Shown here piece by piece: positions 1 through 6,064 of a DNA stretch of 6,581 nt. The notes under the pieces are model-generated. The model ran no database searches, had not been told where the DNA came from, and worked only from the letters and a program-made list of their open reading frames with translations. The position numbers were made by a program, and so were the translations under genes. Each line of letters opens with the position of its first letter. Positions within the stretch are counted from its first letter, which is position 1. Source of the stretch: Spirochaetaceae bacterium (lineage in GTDB: Bacteria > Spirochaetota > Spirochaetia > Treponematales > Breznakiellaceae); contig JAITHF010000145.1 of assembly GCA_031280115.1 (NCBI GenBank), forward strand, positions 1 through 6,581, in the 5' to 3' direction.

Positions 1-450
1 AAACTGGCGGAGCTTTCCAGTAAAGAATCCGAAGGCATCTCTACGGAGATAAAAAAACTGGAAAAGGCCATCGCCCGCATAGGCGGCGCGTCCCAAGAAA
101 CCGTTGCGGCGATGAACACTATATTTACCGGTATTAAGGCCCTTGACAGCTCTTTCGCGGTGGTGAACAGCGCGGTTGACGAGCAGGCCGCCGGCGGGGG
201 GCAGATCCTCGCGGCGCTCAAGACCGTTCAGGAGATGACCGGCCAGGTGCGGGACGGGGCGGGCAAGATACGCCAGCAGAGCGGGTCGATACACGCCGAG
301 ATGGCCAAACTCAAAGAAACCTCCGCGGAAGTAACCAAGCGCGCCCATGAAGTAAAGAACGCAAGCGGGAGCATCGCCTCGTTCCTCCAGCAGGCCCGGG
401 AAGTCCCCCTCAAAGCCCTGACAGACGCCGGATCAACAGGGCCCGCGTAA
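1..450 (+). CDS. Methyl-accepting chemotaxis protein, C-terminal part (partial at left edge)
   Basis: The reading frame is open from base 1, so the start lies outside the window; 149 residues are visible before the TAA stop. The product is the cytoplasmic signalling tail of a chemotaxis receptor, which passes ligand information to CheA/CheW and is tuned by methylation. The visible part is almost entirely heptad-patterned helix. It contains a segment typical of the return arm of the four-helix bundle (LSSKESEGISTEIKKLEKAI near the left edge) and the stretch DEQAAGGGQILAALKTVQEM, which matches the methylation-helix region, especially as worded in treponemal receptors. No CheR-binding C-terminal pentapeptide is seen. 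The sensor, membrane and HAMP parts cannot be assessed. The gene converges on gyrA and is followed 10 bases after its stop by an intrinsic terminator. The family is confident; the ligand is unknown. Confidence 0.9.
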   Translation, partial: KLAELSSKESEGISTEIKKLEKAIARIGGASQETVAAMNTIFTGIKALDSSFAVVNSAVDEQAAGGGQILAALKTVQEMTGQVRDGAGKIRQQSGSIHAEMAKLKETSAEVTKRAHEVKNASGSIASFLQQAREVPLKALTDAGSTGPA

Positions 451-460
451 CCCCCTGCGG

Positions 461-480
461 CCCCCCTGCGGGGGTTTTTT
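461..480 (+). terminator. Rho-independent terminator of the chemotaxis gene
   Basis: Stem CCCCC (462-466), loop TGC, stem GGGGG (470-474), then six T (475-480), starting 11 bases after the chemotaxis stop codon. A half-copy of the same hairpin (CCCCCTGCGG) lies directly before it at 451-460, so alternative pairing is possible. The T-run is on the plus strand only, so it serves the chemotaxis gene rather than gyrA. Confidence 0.8.
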
Positions 481-524
481 ACATACGCTTTCTGTTTTGC
501 GGCTCATAGTGCAAACTACGGCTG

Positions 525-645
525 CTGAAACAGCCTCCGGCTGCCTGCGCTGCGCCCATGCGCCTGCAAAGCGCGCTTGAGGCGCCGCACCCTGAAGCCG
601 GCCTGCCTTACGATGCGCCGTTGACACAGCCGCCGGCTGTTTCAG
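525..645. repeat. Inverted repeat pair spanning the end of gyrA
   Basis: CTGAAACAGCC at 525-535 is the exact reverse complement of GGCTGTTTCAG at 635-645. Extended to 19 bases (525-543 against 627-645) the arms match at 17 positions by hand count. The right arm covers the gyrA stop codon and is itself a small hairpin (ACAGCC-GGC-GGCTGT on the minus strand, 640-626). The 91 bases between the arms hold another nested palindrome (GCGCCT...AGGCGC with an AAGCGCGCTT core, about 560-585). No T-run follows on the minus strand, so this is a possible gyrA mRNA 3' structure rather than a standard terminator. Related GCAGCC/GGCTG hairpins occur in the repeats at 3343, 3405 and 6065. Confidence 0.55.
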
Positions 646-3080
646 TTGGGAGGCGGCAGGGCCTGGTCTTCCTGCACAATCCGGTCTACCCCTATCACCG
701 TGTCCGGCTGGTCAAGGCTCACGACGCGCACCCCCATCGCCGCTTTGCCCATAACCCTTATGGCGTTTACCTTGAGTTTAATGGATTTGCCGTGGCTGGT
801 GATGCACATAATATCCTCGTTTTCCAGCACCCCCACACAGCCCGCAAGTTCCCCTATCTTCTCGGTGCCTTGATAAATCACCTGCCCCTTGGTGCCTCGG
901 TTGTGGGCGGCGAAATCATTGAACGCCACCCGCTTGCCGTAACCGTGCTTGGACAGAAGGAGCATGGTTGCCTCTTTATCCACCCGCAAAAGCCCTAGAA
1001 GCGCGTCCTCTTCCTCAAGGCGCATACCCCATATCCCCCGTGAGAGGCGCCCTGTGCTCCGCACCTGCTCTTCGCTGGTACGCAGGGCCTGCCCGCGGCG
1101 GGAAATGAGCATCACCTCGTCGCCGCCGCCGGTAAGAAGGGCGCTCACCAGGCTGTCCCCCTCGTCAAGGGTAATGGCGAAGACCCCCCGGGTTTTGGCA
1201 TGGACAAACTCGCTGGTCTTCACTTTCTTGACCACCCCCCGGGCAGTCCCCATAAAAAGATAGCGGCTTTCGGAAAACTCCTTGAGGGACACCACCGCGG
1301 TAATCTCCTCCTGGGGGGAAACCTGAATGACGCTCTTGATATGCGCCCCTTTGGAGGTTCGGGACCCTTCCGGCACCTGATGCACCTTCATCCAATAGGC
1401 TTTGCCCGCGCTGGTGATAAACATGATGTACTCATGGGTAGAGGCCACGAAGATCTGGGTGACAAAGTCGTCCTCCGCCAGTTTCGCGCTCATCATGCCC
1501 TTGCCGCCGCGCCCCTGATTCCGGTAGGACGCGACAGGCACCCGCTTTATGTAGCCTAAAGCGGAAATCAGGATCATCATCTCTTCTTTCTGGATAAGGT
1601 CTTCCACGTTAAGCTGTTCGACCTCGCCGCCCGCGATTTCAGTGCGGCGCTTGTCCCCGTAGCGCCGGGCTATTTCAGCGGTTTCTTCCTGTATGACGCG
1701 CAGCAGTTTCCCCTTGTCCGCCAAAAGGCCGGAGAGATAGGCGATCTCGGCGGCAAGCGCTTCAAGCTCCGCTTTAAGTTTCCCGCTCTCAAGGCCGGTG
1801 AGCCGCCCCAGGCGCATATCAATAACGGCCTGGGCCTGTATGTCAGAGAGGAGGAACCGCTCTTTCTGGGCGGCTTTGGCGGCCTGAATATCCTGGGAGC
1901 CTTTGATAATGGCAATTACTTCGTCAATATGCGCCAGCGCGGTCATAAGCCCTTCAAGGATATGGGCCCGGTCTTGGGCTTTTTTAAGGTCGTGCCGGGT
2001 GCGGCGGGTTACCACCTCCGCCCGATGGTCCACAAAGTGTTTGATAAGGTCCTTGAGGGTAAGGCACTGGGGCTTTCCCTTGACCAGCGCCAGATTGATA
2101 ACATTGAACGACGACTGGAGGGCGGTGTGGGAAAAAAGCTGGTTCAGCACCACTTTGCATAGGGCGCCCCGTTTAAGCTCGATCACGATACGCACCCCGT
2201 CGCGGTCGGATTCGTCATTGGCGCCGGCAATGCTGTCAATAACCTTTTCACGGGAAAGGGAGGCGATGCGCTCAAGGAGGGAGGCTTTGTTCACGCCGTA
2301 GGGTATCTCGTTGAAAACAATAAGTTCTTTGCCGCTTTTGCCGCTCTCAATACAAAAACGCCCGCGCATGACGATCTTGCCCCTGCCTGTTTCGTAGGCT
2401 TCCTGTATGCCCTGGGCGCCGAAGATGACGCCCCCTGTGGGGAAGTCCGGCCCGGGGATGTGCCGCATAAGGTCTTGGGCGGATAGGTCAGGATTGTCGA
2501 TATACGCGCAGATACCCGCACAGGTTTCGCTGAGGTTGTGGGGCGCCATGTTGGTGGCCATGCCCACGGCGATACCGCTTGAGCCGTTAATAATAAGGTT
2601 AGGGACCGCTGCGGGCAGCACCGACGGTTCTTCCAGAGAGCCGTCATAGTTCGGCGCGAAGTCAACGGTTTCTTTGGCAAGGTCTTGCAGCAGTTCGTCT
2701 CCCAATCGGGAGAGCCGGGCTTCGGTGTAGCGGGAGGCTGCGGGCGGGTCCCCGTCAAGGGAGCCGAAGTTTCCCTGCCCCTGCACAAGGGGGTAGCGGA
2801 GGGAGAAATCCTGCGCCATCCGCGCCAGCGCGTCATACAAGGAGGCGTCGCCGTGGGGGTGGTACTTCCCCATAGCGTCGCCGGTGATACGGGCGCTCTT
2901 TTTCGTGGCCGCCCCGGGGCGCAGGCCGAGCTCGTCCATTGAATAGAGCAGCCTTCTATGCACCGGTTTAAGCCCGTCCCGCACATCCGGCAGGGCCCGG
3001 GCCACAATAACAGACATGGCGTAGTTGAGGTACGCGGTTTTTACTTCGTCTTCAATAGCGATAGGGATAATTTTAGCCAC
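642..3080 (-). CDS. gyrA: DNA gyrase subunit A
   Basis: This is the breakage-reunion subunit of DNA gyrase, which pairs with GyrB to introduce negative supercoils using ATP. The preferred start is the GTG at 3080 (812 aa), because GAAAGGA lies 9 bases upstream; an in-frame ATG at 3098 overlaps that Shine-Dalgarno sequence, and an ATG at 3152 lies within the promoter. Counting from the GTG, the quinolone-region motif YHPHGD is at about residues 73-78 and the catalytic tyrosine in RYTE is residue 118 (E. coli Tyr122). The [11 protein letters not shown] stretch lies near residues 167-177. The GyrA box QGRGGKG (522-528), which marks a wrapping gyrase rather than ParC, precedes the beta-pinwheel domain. 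The length is within the usual range; the tail ends PPPN without a long acidic tail. The residue equivalent to E. coli Ser83 is alanine, while Asp87 is kept. Neither gyrB nor dnaA is adjacent. The product is cytoplasmic, bound to DNA. Confidence 0.97.
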   Translation of the reverse strand: MAKIIPIAIEDEVKTAYLNYAMSVIVARALPDVRDGLKPVHRRLLYSMDELGLRPGAATKKSARITGDAMGKYHPHGDASLYDALARMAQDFSLRYPLVQGQGNFGSLDGDPPAASRYTEARLSRLGDELLQDLAKETVDFAPNYDGSLEEPSVLPAAVPNLIINGSSGIAVGMATNMAPHNLSETCAGICAYIDNPDLSAQDLMRHIPGPDFPTGGVIFGAQGIQEAYETGRGKIVMRGRFCIESGKSGKELIVFNEIPYGVNKASLLERIASLSREKVIDSIAGANDESDRDGVRIVIELKRGALCKVVLNQLFSHTALQSSFNVINLALVKGKPQCLTLKDLIKHFVDHRAEVVTRRTRHDLKKAQDRAHILEGLMTALAHIDEVIAIIKGSQDIQAAKAAQKERFLLSDIQAQAVIDMRLGRLTGLESGKLKAELEALAAEIAYLSGLLADKGKLLRVIQEETAEIARRYGDKRRTEIAGGEVEQLNVEDLIQKEEMMILISALGYIKRVPVASYRNQGRGGKGMMSAKLAEDDFVTQIFVASTHEYIMFITSAGKAYWMKVHQVPEGSRTSKGAHIKSVIQVSPQEEITAVVSLKEFSESRYLFMGTARGVVKKVKTSEFVHAKTRGVFAITLDEGDSLVSALLTGGGDEVMLISRRGQALRTSEEQVRSTGRLSRGIWGMRLEEEDALLGLLRVDKEATMLLLSKHGYGKRVAFNDFAAHNRGTKGQVIYQGTEKIGELAGCVGVLENEDIMCITSHGKSIKLKVNAIRVMGKAAMGVRVVSLDQPDTVIGVDRIVQEDQALPPPN

Positions 3081-3089
3081 AGAACAGCA

Positions 3090-3096
3090 TCCTTTC
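3090..3096 (-). promoter_or_regulatory. gyrA ribosome binding site deciding the GTG start
   Basis: On the minus strand GAAAGGA (3096-3090) is followed by nine bases and then GTG GCT AAA (from 3080). The only nearby ATG (3098-3096) overlaps this site and so is unlikely to be the start. Confidence 0.75.
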
Positions 3097-3123
3097 ATCA
3101 ATATATAGCATACTAACGGGGTG

Positions 3124-3152
3124 AATATAGCAAAATCCCGCCCCCCCGTCAA
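3124..3152 (-). promoter_or_regulatory. gyrA sigma70-type promoter
   Basis: On the minus strand TTGACG (3152-3147) and TATATT (3129-3124) are separated by exactly 17 bases. Each hexamer matches the consensus at five of six positions. The predicted transcript starts near 3117, giving a leader of about 37 bases before the GTG. The spacer is unusually G-rich (a G-run followed by CGGG). The dispersed repeat copy A begins at the base next to the -35 element. Confidence 0.8.
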
Positions 3153-3513
3153 CCCCCGAAAGGGGTTTCACGTGCTTCTTGCGGCGAGCGGGTTTGCGGG
3201 TTTAGTCACCCCCTGCGGGGGTTTCACGTGCTTCCTGTTGCGGGAGGGCCTGCTATTTTAGTCACAACCCCGAAGCGGCGCCTCAGCGGAATTCGCAGGC
3301 GGAAGGGCGCGGGGCAGGAAGCCGTTGATTGGGGGTTTGGGGGCAGCCGAAGGCTGTTCCCTTACGCGAAGTTAGCAAAAGAAGCCGCAAACCATGAAGC
3401 GCCGGCAGCCGAAGGCTGTTCCCTTACGCGGAGTTCGCACAAAGAGGCGTAAAACATGAAGCGCTGATAAAAGATCCCTCCGCATCCTCTTAAAAGAGGC
3501 GCGAAAGCGCCGA
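3153..3513 (+). repeat. Dispersed intergenic repeat, copy A (mosaic, long form)
   Basis: The element is a chain of modules. First, a hairpin plus TTTCACGTGCTTC and a tail ending TTTAGTCAC occurs twice in tandem (from 3153 and from 3209). Next comes a core (3261-3343) that matches copy B (6136-6218) without gaps at 75 of 83 positions by hand count. Two GCAGCC-GAA-GGCTG hairpin units follow. The end is a CCTCTTAAAAGAGG palindrome and a GGCGC-GAAA-GCGCC hairpin (about 3487-3511). Open frames inside have no ribosome site or recognisable protein. The island from here to 3965 contains no credible gene. Confidence 0.8.
3343..3466 (+). repeat. Two-copy 62-bp tandem repeat inside copy A
   Basis: The units 3343-3404 and 3405-3466 match at 53 of 62 positions by hand count, and the first 26 bases (starting GCAGCCGAAGGCTG) are identical. 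Each unit opens with a CAGCC-GAA-GGCTG hairpin and ends with CATGAAGCGC. The divergence is concentrated in the middle, so the duplication is not recent. Confidence 0.85.
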
Positions 3514-3553
3514 TAATTCATTATATACTAATGACGTCTATGGGTATGGGAAA

Positions 3554-3700
3554 GGTTTTCCGGTGAACCGGAAAGGTTTGCGCGGGGACGCGCAAGGTTT
3601 GCGCGGTAACGCGCAGGGTTTGCGCGGTAACGCGCAGGGTTTGCGCGGTAACGCGCAGGGTTTGCGCGTGAACCGGAAAACTTGTTTTGAGAGCAAAAAA
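3554..3700. repeat. Array of seven 21-bp hairpin units
   Basis: The units start at 3554, 3575, 3596, 3617, 3638, 3659 and 3680. Units 3-5 are identical (GGTTTGCGCGGTAACGCGCAG). Nearly every unit can fold into a stem with a four-base loop at unit positions 11-14. Unit 1 is TTTCCGG-TGAA-CCGGAAA. Unit 2 is TTGCGCG-GGGA-CGCGCAA. Units 3-5 are TGCGCG-GTAA-CGCGCA. Unit 7 is TTTTG-AGAG-CAAAA. Unit 6 joins the left arm of the GCGCG type to the right arm of the CCGG type, which breaks the stem. Because 21 is a multiple of three, both strands stay open and read as heptapeptide repeats; these frames lack ribosome sites and are not annotated as genes. Confidence 0.9.
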
Positions 3701-3730
3701 ACCGGTTTTCCTGACGCGCTCTGTTTTTAT

Positions 3731-3852
3731 ATCGGCGCTTCCGCGCCTCTTTGGGAAGAATTTGGGGGAACCAGTTCCCCCAAACCCCCAACCAGTGCGA
3801 CGTGTGCAGCGCCCGTGCGTTTGCGAATTCCGCTGAGGCGTTGCTTCAGGGC
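3731..3852 (-). repeat. Dispersed intergenic repeat, copy C (minus orientation)
   Basis: Read on the minus strand it runs CCCTGAAGCAACGCCTCAGCGG, then a diverged middle, then TGGGGGTTTGGGGGAACTGG and the other hairpin arm TTCCCCC, and ends with GGCGC-GGAA-GCGCCGAT. The order is the same as in copies A and B. It carries the GGGGGAAC-TG-GTTCCCCC hairpin found in B instead of the GCAGCC hairpin found in A. It lies between the 21-bp array and the lipoprotein terminator. Confidence 0.8.
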
Positions 3853-3864
3853 CGGCAATGCGGT

Positions 3865-3909
3865 AAAAAAAGAAAAACCGTCTGAGGTCTGCCCGATCCT
3901 CAGACGGTT
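3865..3909 (-). terminator. Rho-independent terminator of the lipoprotein gene
   Basis: A perfect 12-bp stem (AACCGTCTGAGG 3876-3887 with CCTCAGACGGTT 3898-3909) encloses a 10-base loop. On the minus strand it is followed by TTTTTCTTTTTTT (down to 3865). It lies 57 bases past the lipoprotein stop codon. Orientation and T-run fit only the minus-strand gene. Confidence 0.9.
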
Positions 3910-3965
3910 ATAAGTGGGCGGGTTAGGGCGCCCTGGGAACCAGCGGCGCCCGCCGGAGCGCCGTG

Positions 3966-5399
3966 TTAATCGTTGGTTACCTCTTTCTTAATCTCCACCG
4001 GATTAGTCGCGGACGGCGTGATGGTGTTTCCCGTGTCCGCGCCTATAATCGAGCCGAGTTTTATACCATTGCCGCTTTCAGCATCTGCCTTGAATGTTAT
4101 ATTGCTCCCGACAGTTGCGTCTTTAATCCCCTGATTACTGGTCATGAGAGTGATCTTCGCGCTATCCACGATAATCACCGCGTCCGCGCCTTGCAGCGTG
4201 AGTATGCCGCTCTGTTCGATTTGGATCATGCCGTTGGCCTCAAGATCAACTGTTACGCTTTCGATAACCGCGCCGGCAGCAGCGGTTCCCGCAATGGTGA
4301 TGGCCGCGTCCGCGCTGCCGACAGCCAGTTTCGCGTCGTTTGCGCTTCCGCTGATTTTACTCCCTCCGGCCAAGCCCTTGAAAGACACGGTTTTGGCGCT
4401 GGTCAGCGTGGCGTTCGTGGCGCCTATAATCTTGAAGGCCCCTGCCGGCGTGCTTCCCACGTCAATACTGCTGGTGCTGTCAGCAAAGGTGATAACCTTG
4501 GCGTCAGCCAGCGCCAGGGTCTTGTTGTCCGGCACGGTTATAGTCTCGCCCCCGGCAATAGCGGCATCCGCGTCCAGGGTTACCTCCCCAACATGGGTGA
4601 TAGCCCCGTTAATTTTAGCCGCGCTTGGGGTAGACGCTTTAAGGGATACGCTGGTAATCAGCCCCTTATCATTGAAAGCCGCCTCGTCGGCGTCCGTAAG
4701 GCCGCCGGACCCGCCGAATACCGCGATAAGCTGCGCGTCAAAGACCGGGTCAAGCCCAATGTCCCCTGACGGCGCGCCGTTGGTCGGATAATACGCCGCC
4801 GTGCCAGGAGCGGTGCTGCCGTCAAACTTCAGTTCCCCTCCGCTGAGAGGAGACGTGTTGTTGACTTTATACACCGCGCCGGCAGTGATGGGAACCACCA
4901 CCGCCGTACCGGAAGCCACGGCCCCAAGGCCGCCGATTTCACCGTTCAGGGCGTCTTCCGCGATTTTCACCGTAATTTGATTAACCCCGCTGAGGAGCTT
5001 CCCGTCTGCGGCGGGCGTTCCCGCAGCATCCAGGTTCTTCACCCAGAGCGCCGGGGCGCCGTTTATGGCATCAGCAATGAAAACCGGCGTACCCGAAGGC
5101 GCGTGGTAGCCCGCAGGCGGCGCGGCAGCGGCGGTGATAAGCGCCTCTTTCCCGTCCGCCTTGATGTAGACATGGAGGCCGTCCTTGAACGACCCGCCCG
5201 CGCCGGCTCCGCCGGTTATCTTGAGCGCGTTGTGGCCGTTTTGAACCTCAAAAACCGGAGAGGTTTTGCCTTCAACATCGCTGCCGCCGCCGGGGCCGTC
5301 TTTTTTGGAACCGCCGCTTTCGCTGTCGCATCCGGCCAGCATAAGGGCGAATGACAGCGCCGCCGCCATTCCTGTACATAAAATCTTGAAACGTTTCAT
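3966..5399 (-). CDS. Exported lipoprotein of unknown function, Ala/Gly-rich, beta-repeat-like
   Basis: The 477-residue product has a clear lipoprotein signal peptide: MKRFK, a hydrophobic segment (residues 6-22) and the lipobox LAGC with Cys24 as the lipidation site. A Gly/Ser/charged linker (25-45) follows, so the mature protein should be membrane-anchored and exposed to the periplasm or surface. After Cys24 there is no other cysteine and no further membrane segment. Residues about 245-465 consist of short alternating Val/Ile/Leu strands separated by Gly/Asn/Asp turns (for example GETITVPDNKTLAL, 284-297), which suggests stacked beta structure such as a beta-helix. This is inference. The start is fixed by AAGAGGAGG 10 bases upstream of the ATG. 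It is transcribed alone, with a structured leader upstream and a strong terminator downstream. I recognise no specific family; adhesin or surface-antigen roles are possible but unsupported. Confidence 0.88.
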   Translation of the reverse strand: MKRFKILCTGMAAALSFALMLAGCDSESGGSKKDGPGGGSDVEGKTSPVFEVQNGHNALKITGGAGAGGSFKDGLHVYIKADGKEALITAAAAPPAGYHAPSGTPVFIADAINGAPALWVKNLDAAGTPAADGKLLSGVNQITVKIAEDALNGEIGGLGAVASGTAVVVPITAGAVYKVNNTSPLSGGELKFDGSTAPGTAAYYPTNGAPSGDIGLDPVFDAQLIAVFGGSGGLTDADEAAFNDKGLITSVSLKASTPSAAKINGAITHVGEVTLDADAAIAGGETITVPDNKTLALADAKVITFADSTSSIDVGSTPAGAFKIIGATNATLTSAKTVSFKGLAGGSKISGSANDAKLAVGSADAAITIAGTAAAGAVIESVTVDLEANGMIQIEQSGILTLQGADAVIIVDSAKITLMTSNQGIKDATVGSNITFKADAESGNGIKLGSIIGADTGNTITPSATNPVEIKKEVTND

Positions 5400-5409
5400 T
5401 ATGGTATAT

Positions 5410-5418
5410 CCTCCTCTT
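5410..5418 (-). promoter_or_regulatory. Lipoprotein ribosome binding site
   Basis: On the minus strand AAGAGGAGG (5418-5410) is a near-perfect Shine-Dalgarno sequence 10 bases upstream of the ATG at 5399. It lies outside, and immediately downstream of, the terminator-like leader helix. Confidence 0.85.
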
Positions 5419-5433
5419 GATAGATATACGTTT

Positions 5434-5518
5434 ATTAAAAAAGCCTGTTAGACCGCGTTACCGCGCCAAACAACGTCTGGCGCTTGGGCAGATAGGTATT
5501 GCTCCTGTCAGGCTTCTT
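5434..5518 (-). promoter_or_regulatory. Structured, terminator-like leader upstream of the lipoprotein gene
   Basis: On the minus strand AAGCCTG (5515-5509) can pair with CAGGCTT (5447-5441), which runs straight into TTTTTTAATAA. This is an intrinsic-terminator layout 16 bases before the Shine-Dalgarno sequence. The loop holds a 9-bp stem GCGCCAGAC-GTT-GTTTGGCGC (5483-5463). One of its pairs is G-U on the minus strand but A-C on the plus strand, favouring minus-strand RNA. A second hairpin CGCG-GTAA-CGCG (5465-5454) shares bases 5463-5465 with it, so the two are mutually exclusive. It matches no riboswitch class I know. A weak open frame (5668-5435, 77 aa) runs through it and is not called as a gene. 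Confidence 0.45.
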
Positions 5519-6060
5519 TTTTCGGTGTGCGTGGTGGTTTTTCAGAATACCGCCGCGCCTTGCAGGGTTCGTGAGGGAGAAACCGGAAGCGCTGCCCTGC
5601 CGGAGGGTTCCGGCGGGTCTTCGCTGTTCCGGTAATGCCCGCTCTTGGGGCGTGCTGGCTGTGTTCATATAAACTCCGTTGCTGGTGAGGGGGCGCCCGC
5701 CGCGGCGCGTTCCCGCGATGAGGGCTTTTCCCGCGATTTTGTCGAAGCAAAAATTTTTATAAATAGTTATTCGGCGCCTGCCGTATCCATAGAGGCAGCC
5801 CGCTAAAATCCATAGGTTTGTTTTATGCGGTTAAGAATGACGGGCCTTTCGCTCTGCCCTGGTTTGGCTTTCTTTTTTGTCCTGCATTTTTTTTAACTCC
5901 CTGATTATTTTTAATTTTAGTTTCATAGGCGTCGTCCGCCGGTTTTTTTGCGCCGCGCTTTGGGGCCGCCGCTTTTCAAAAACCCTCAGTCCATCTGTAC
6001 TTAACTATATCCCGGGCCGCTCAATTTTTCCAATGTTTCCTAAAATTTTTTTTCCCCCCT
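5519..6060. other. Long intergenic stretch without a supported gene
   Basis: GC-rich up to about 5745, with an 18-base-spaced direct repeat TTCCCGCGAT (5710 and 5728), then AT- and T-rich with long homopolymers. The best small-gene candidate is on the minus strand, 5926-5831 (31 aa, MKLKLKIIRELKKMQDKKES...). An internal ATG at 5887 has AGGGAG nine bases upstream and gives an 18-aa lysine/arginine-rich peptide; it has no recognisable family and is too short to call. A minus-strand 77-aa frame (5668-5435) has GGAG five bases before its ATG but is Arg/Pro-rich and runs through the leader hairpins. I see no RNA gene or mobile-element end here. Confidence 0.4.
6004..6033 (-). promoter_or_regulatory. 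Weak candidate minus-strand promoter
   Basis: TTGGAA (6033-6028) and TATAGT (6009-6004) are 18 bases apart on the minus strand. If used, it would start a transcript near 5997 that reads the small 5926-5831 frame and could supply a leader of about 600 bases for the lipoprotein gene. The -35 matches consensus at only four of six positions. I found no better promoter closer to the lipoprotein gene. Confidence 0.25.
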
Positions 6061-6064
6061 GCGG

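Noticed and set aside
558..2942. Several plus-strand and out-of-frame minus open frames inside gyrA
   Set aside because: They are shadows of a high-GC coding sequence, without ribosome sites or domain resemblance.
3098..3152. Longer GyrA N-terminus from the ATG at 3152 or 3098
   Set aside because: The first start lies inside the -35 element and the second overlaps the Shine-Dalgarno sequence. The added residues do not resemble GyrA, while the GTG at 3080 begins the typical V/M-A-K-I start.
3501..3530. Plus-strand promoter with TATACT at 3524-3529
   Set aside because: No acceptable -35 hexamer at 15-19 bases and no downstream gene.
3554..3700. CRISPR array
   Set aside because: The units are contiguous 21-mers with no spacers, and there are no cas genes in the window.
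3528..3913. Plus- and minus-strand open frames through the 21-bp array encoding heptapeptide repeats (GLRGNAQ and ANPARYR)
   Set aside because: A 21-base repeat keeps any stop-free frame open on both strands. Neither frame has a ribosome site, both run into the dispersed repeat or a terminator, and neither shows a recognisable domain.
3963..5354. Plus-strand open frames of 268, 215 and 125 aa opposite the lipoprotein gene
   Set aside because: They are antisense shadows. The minus-strand gene has a lipobox, a strong ribosome site and a matching terminator.
5441..5515. Integron attC site, suggested by GTTAGAC (5447-5453) and its complement GTCTAAC
   Set aside because: Treponemal integrons exist, but only one 7-bp core is present. 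No partner RYYYAAC/GTTRRRY core lies within the expected distance, and the paired arms are AAGCCTG/CAGGCTT with mismatches across the core.
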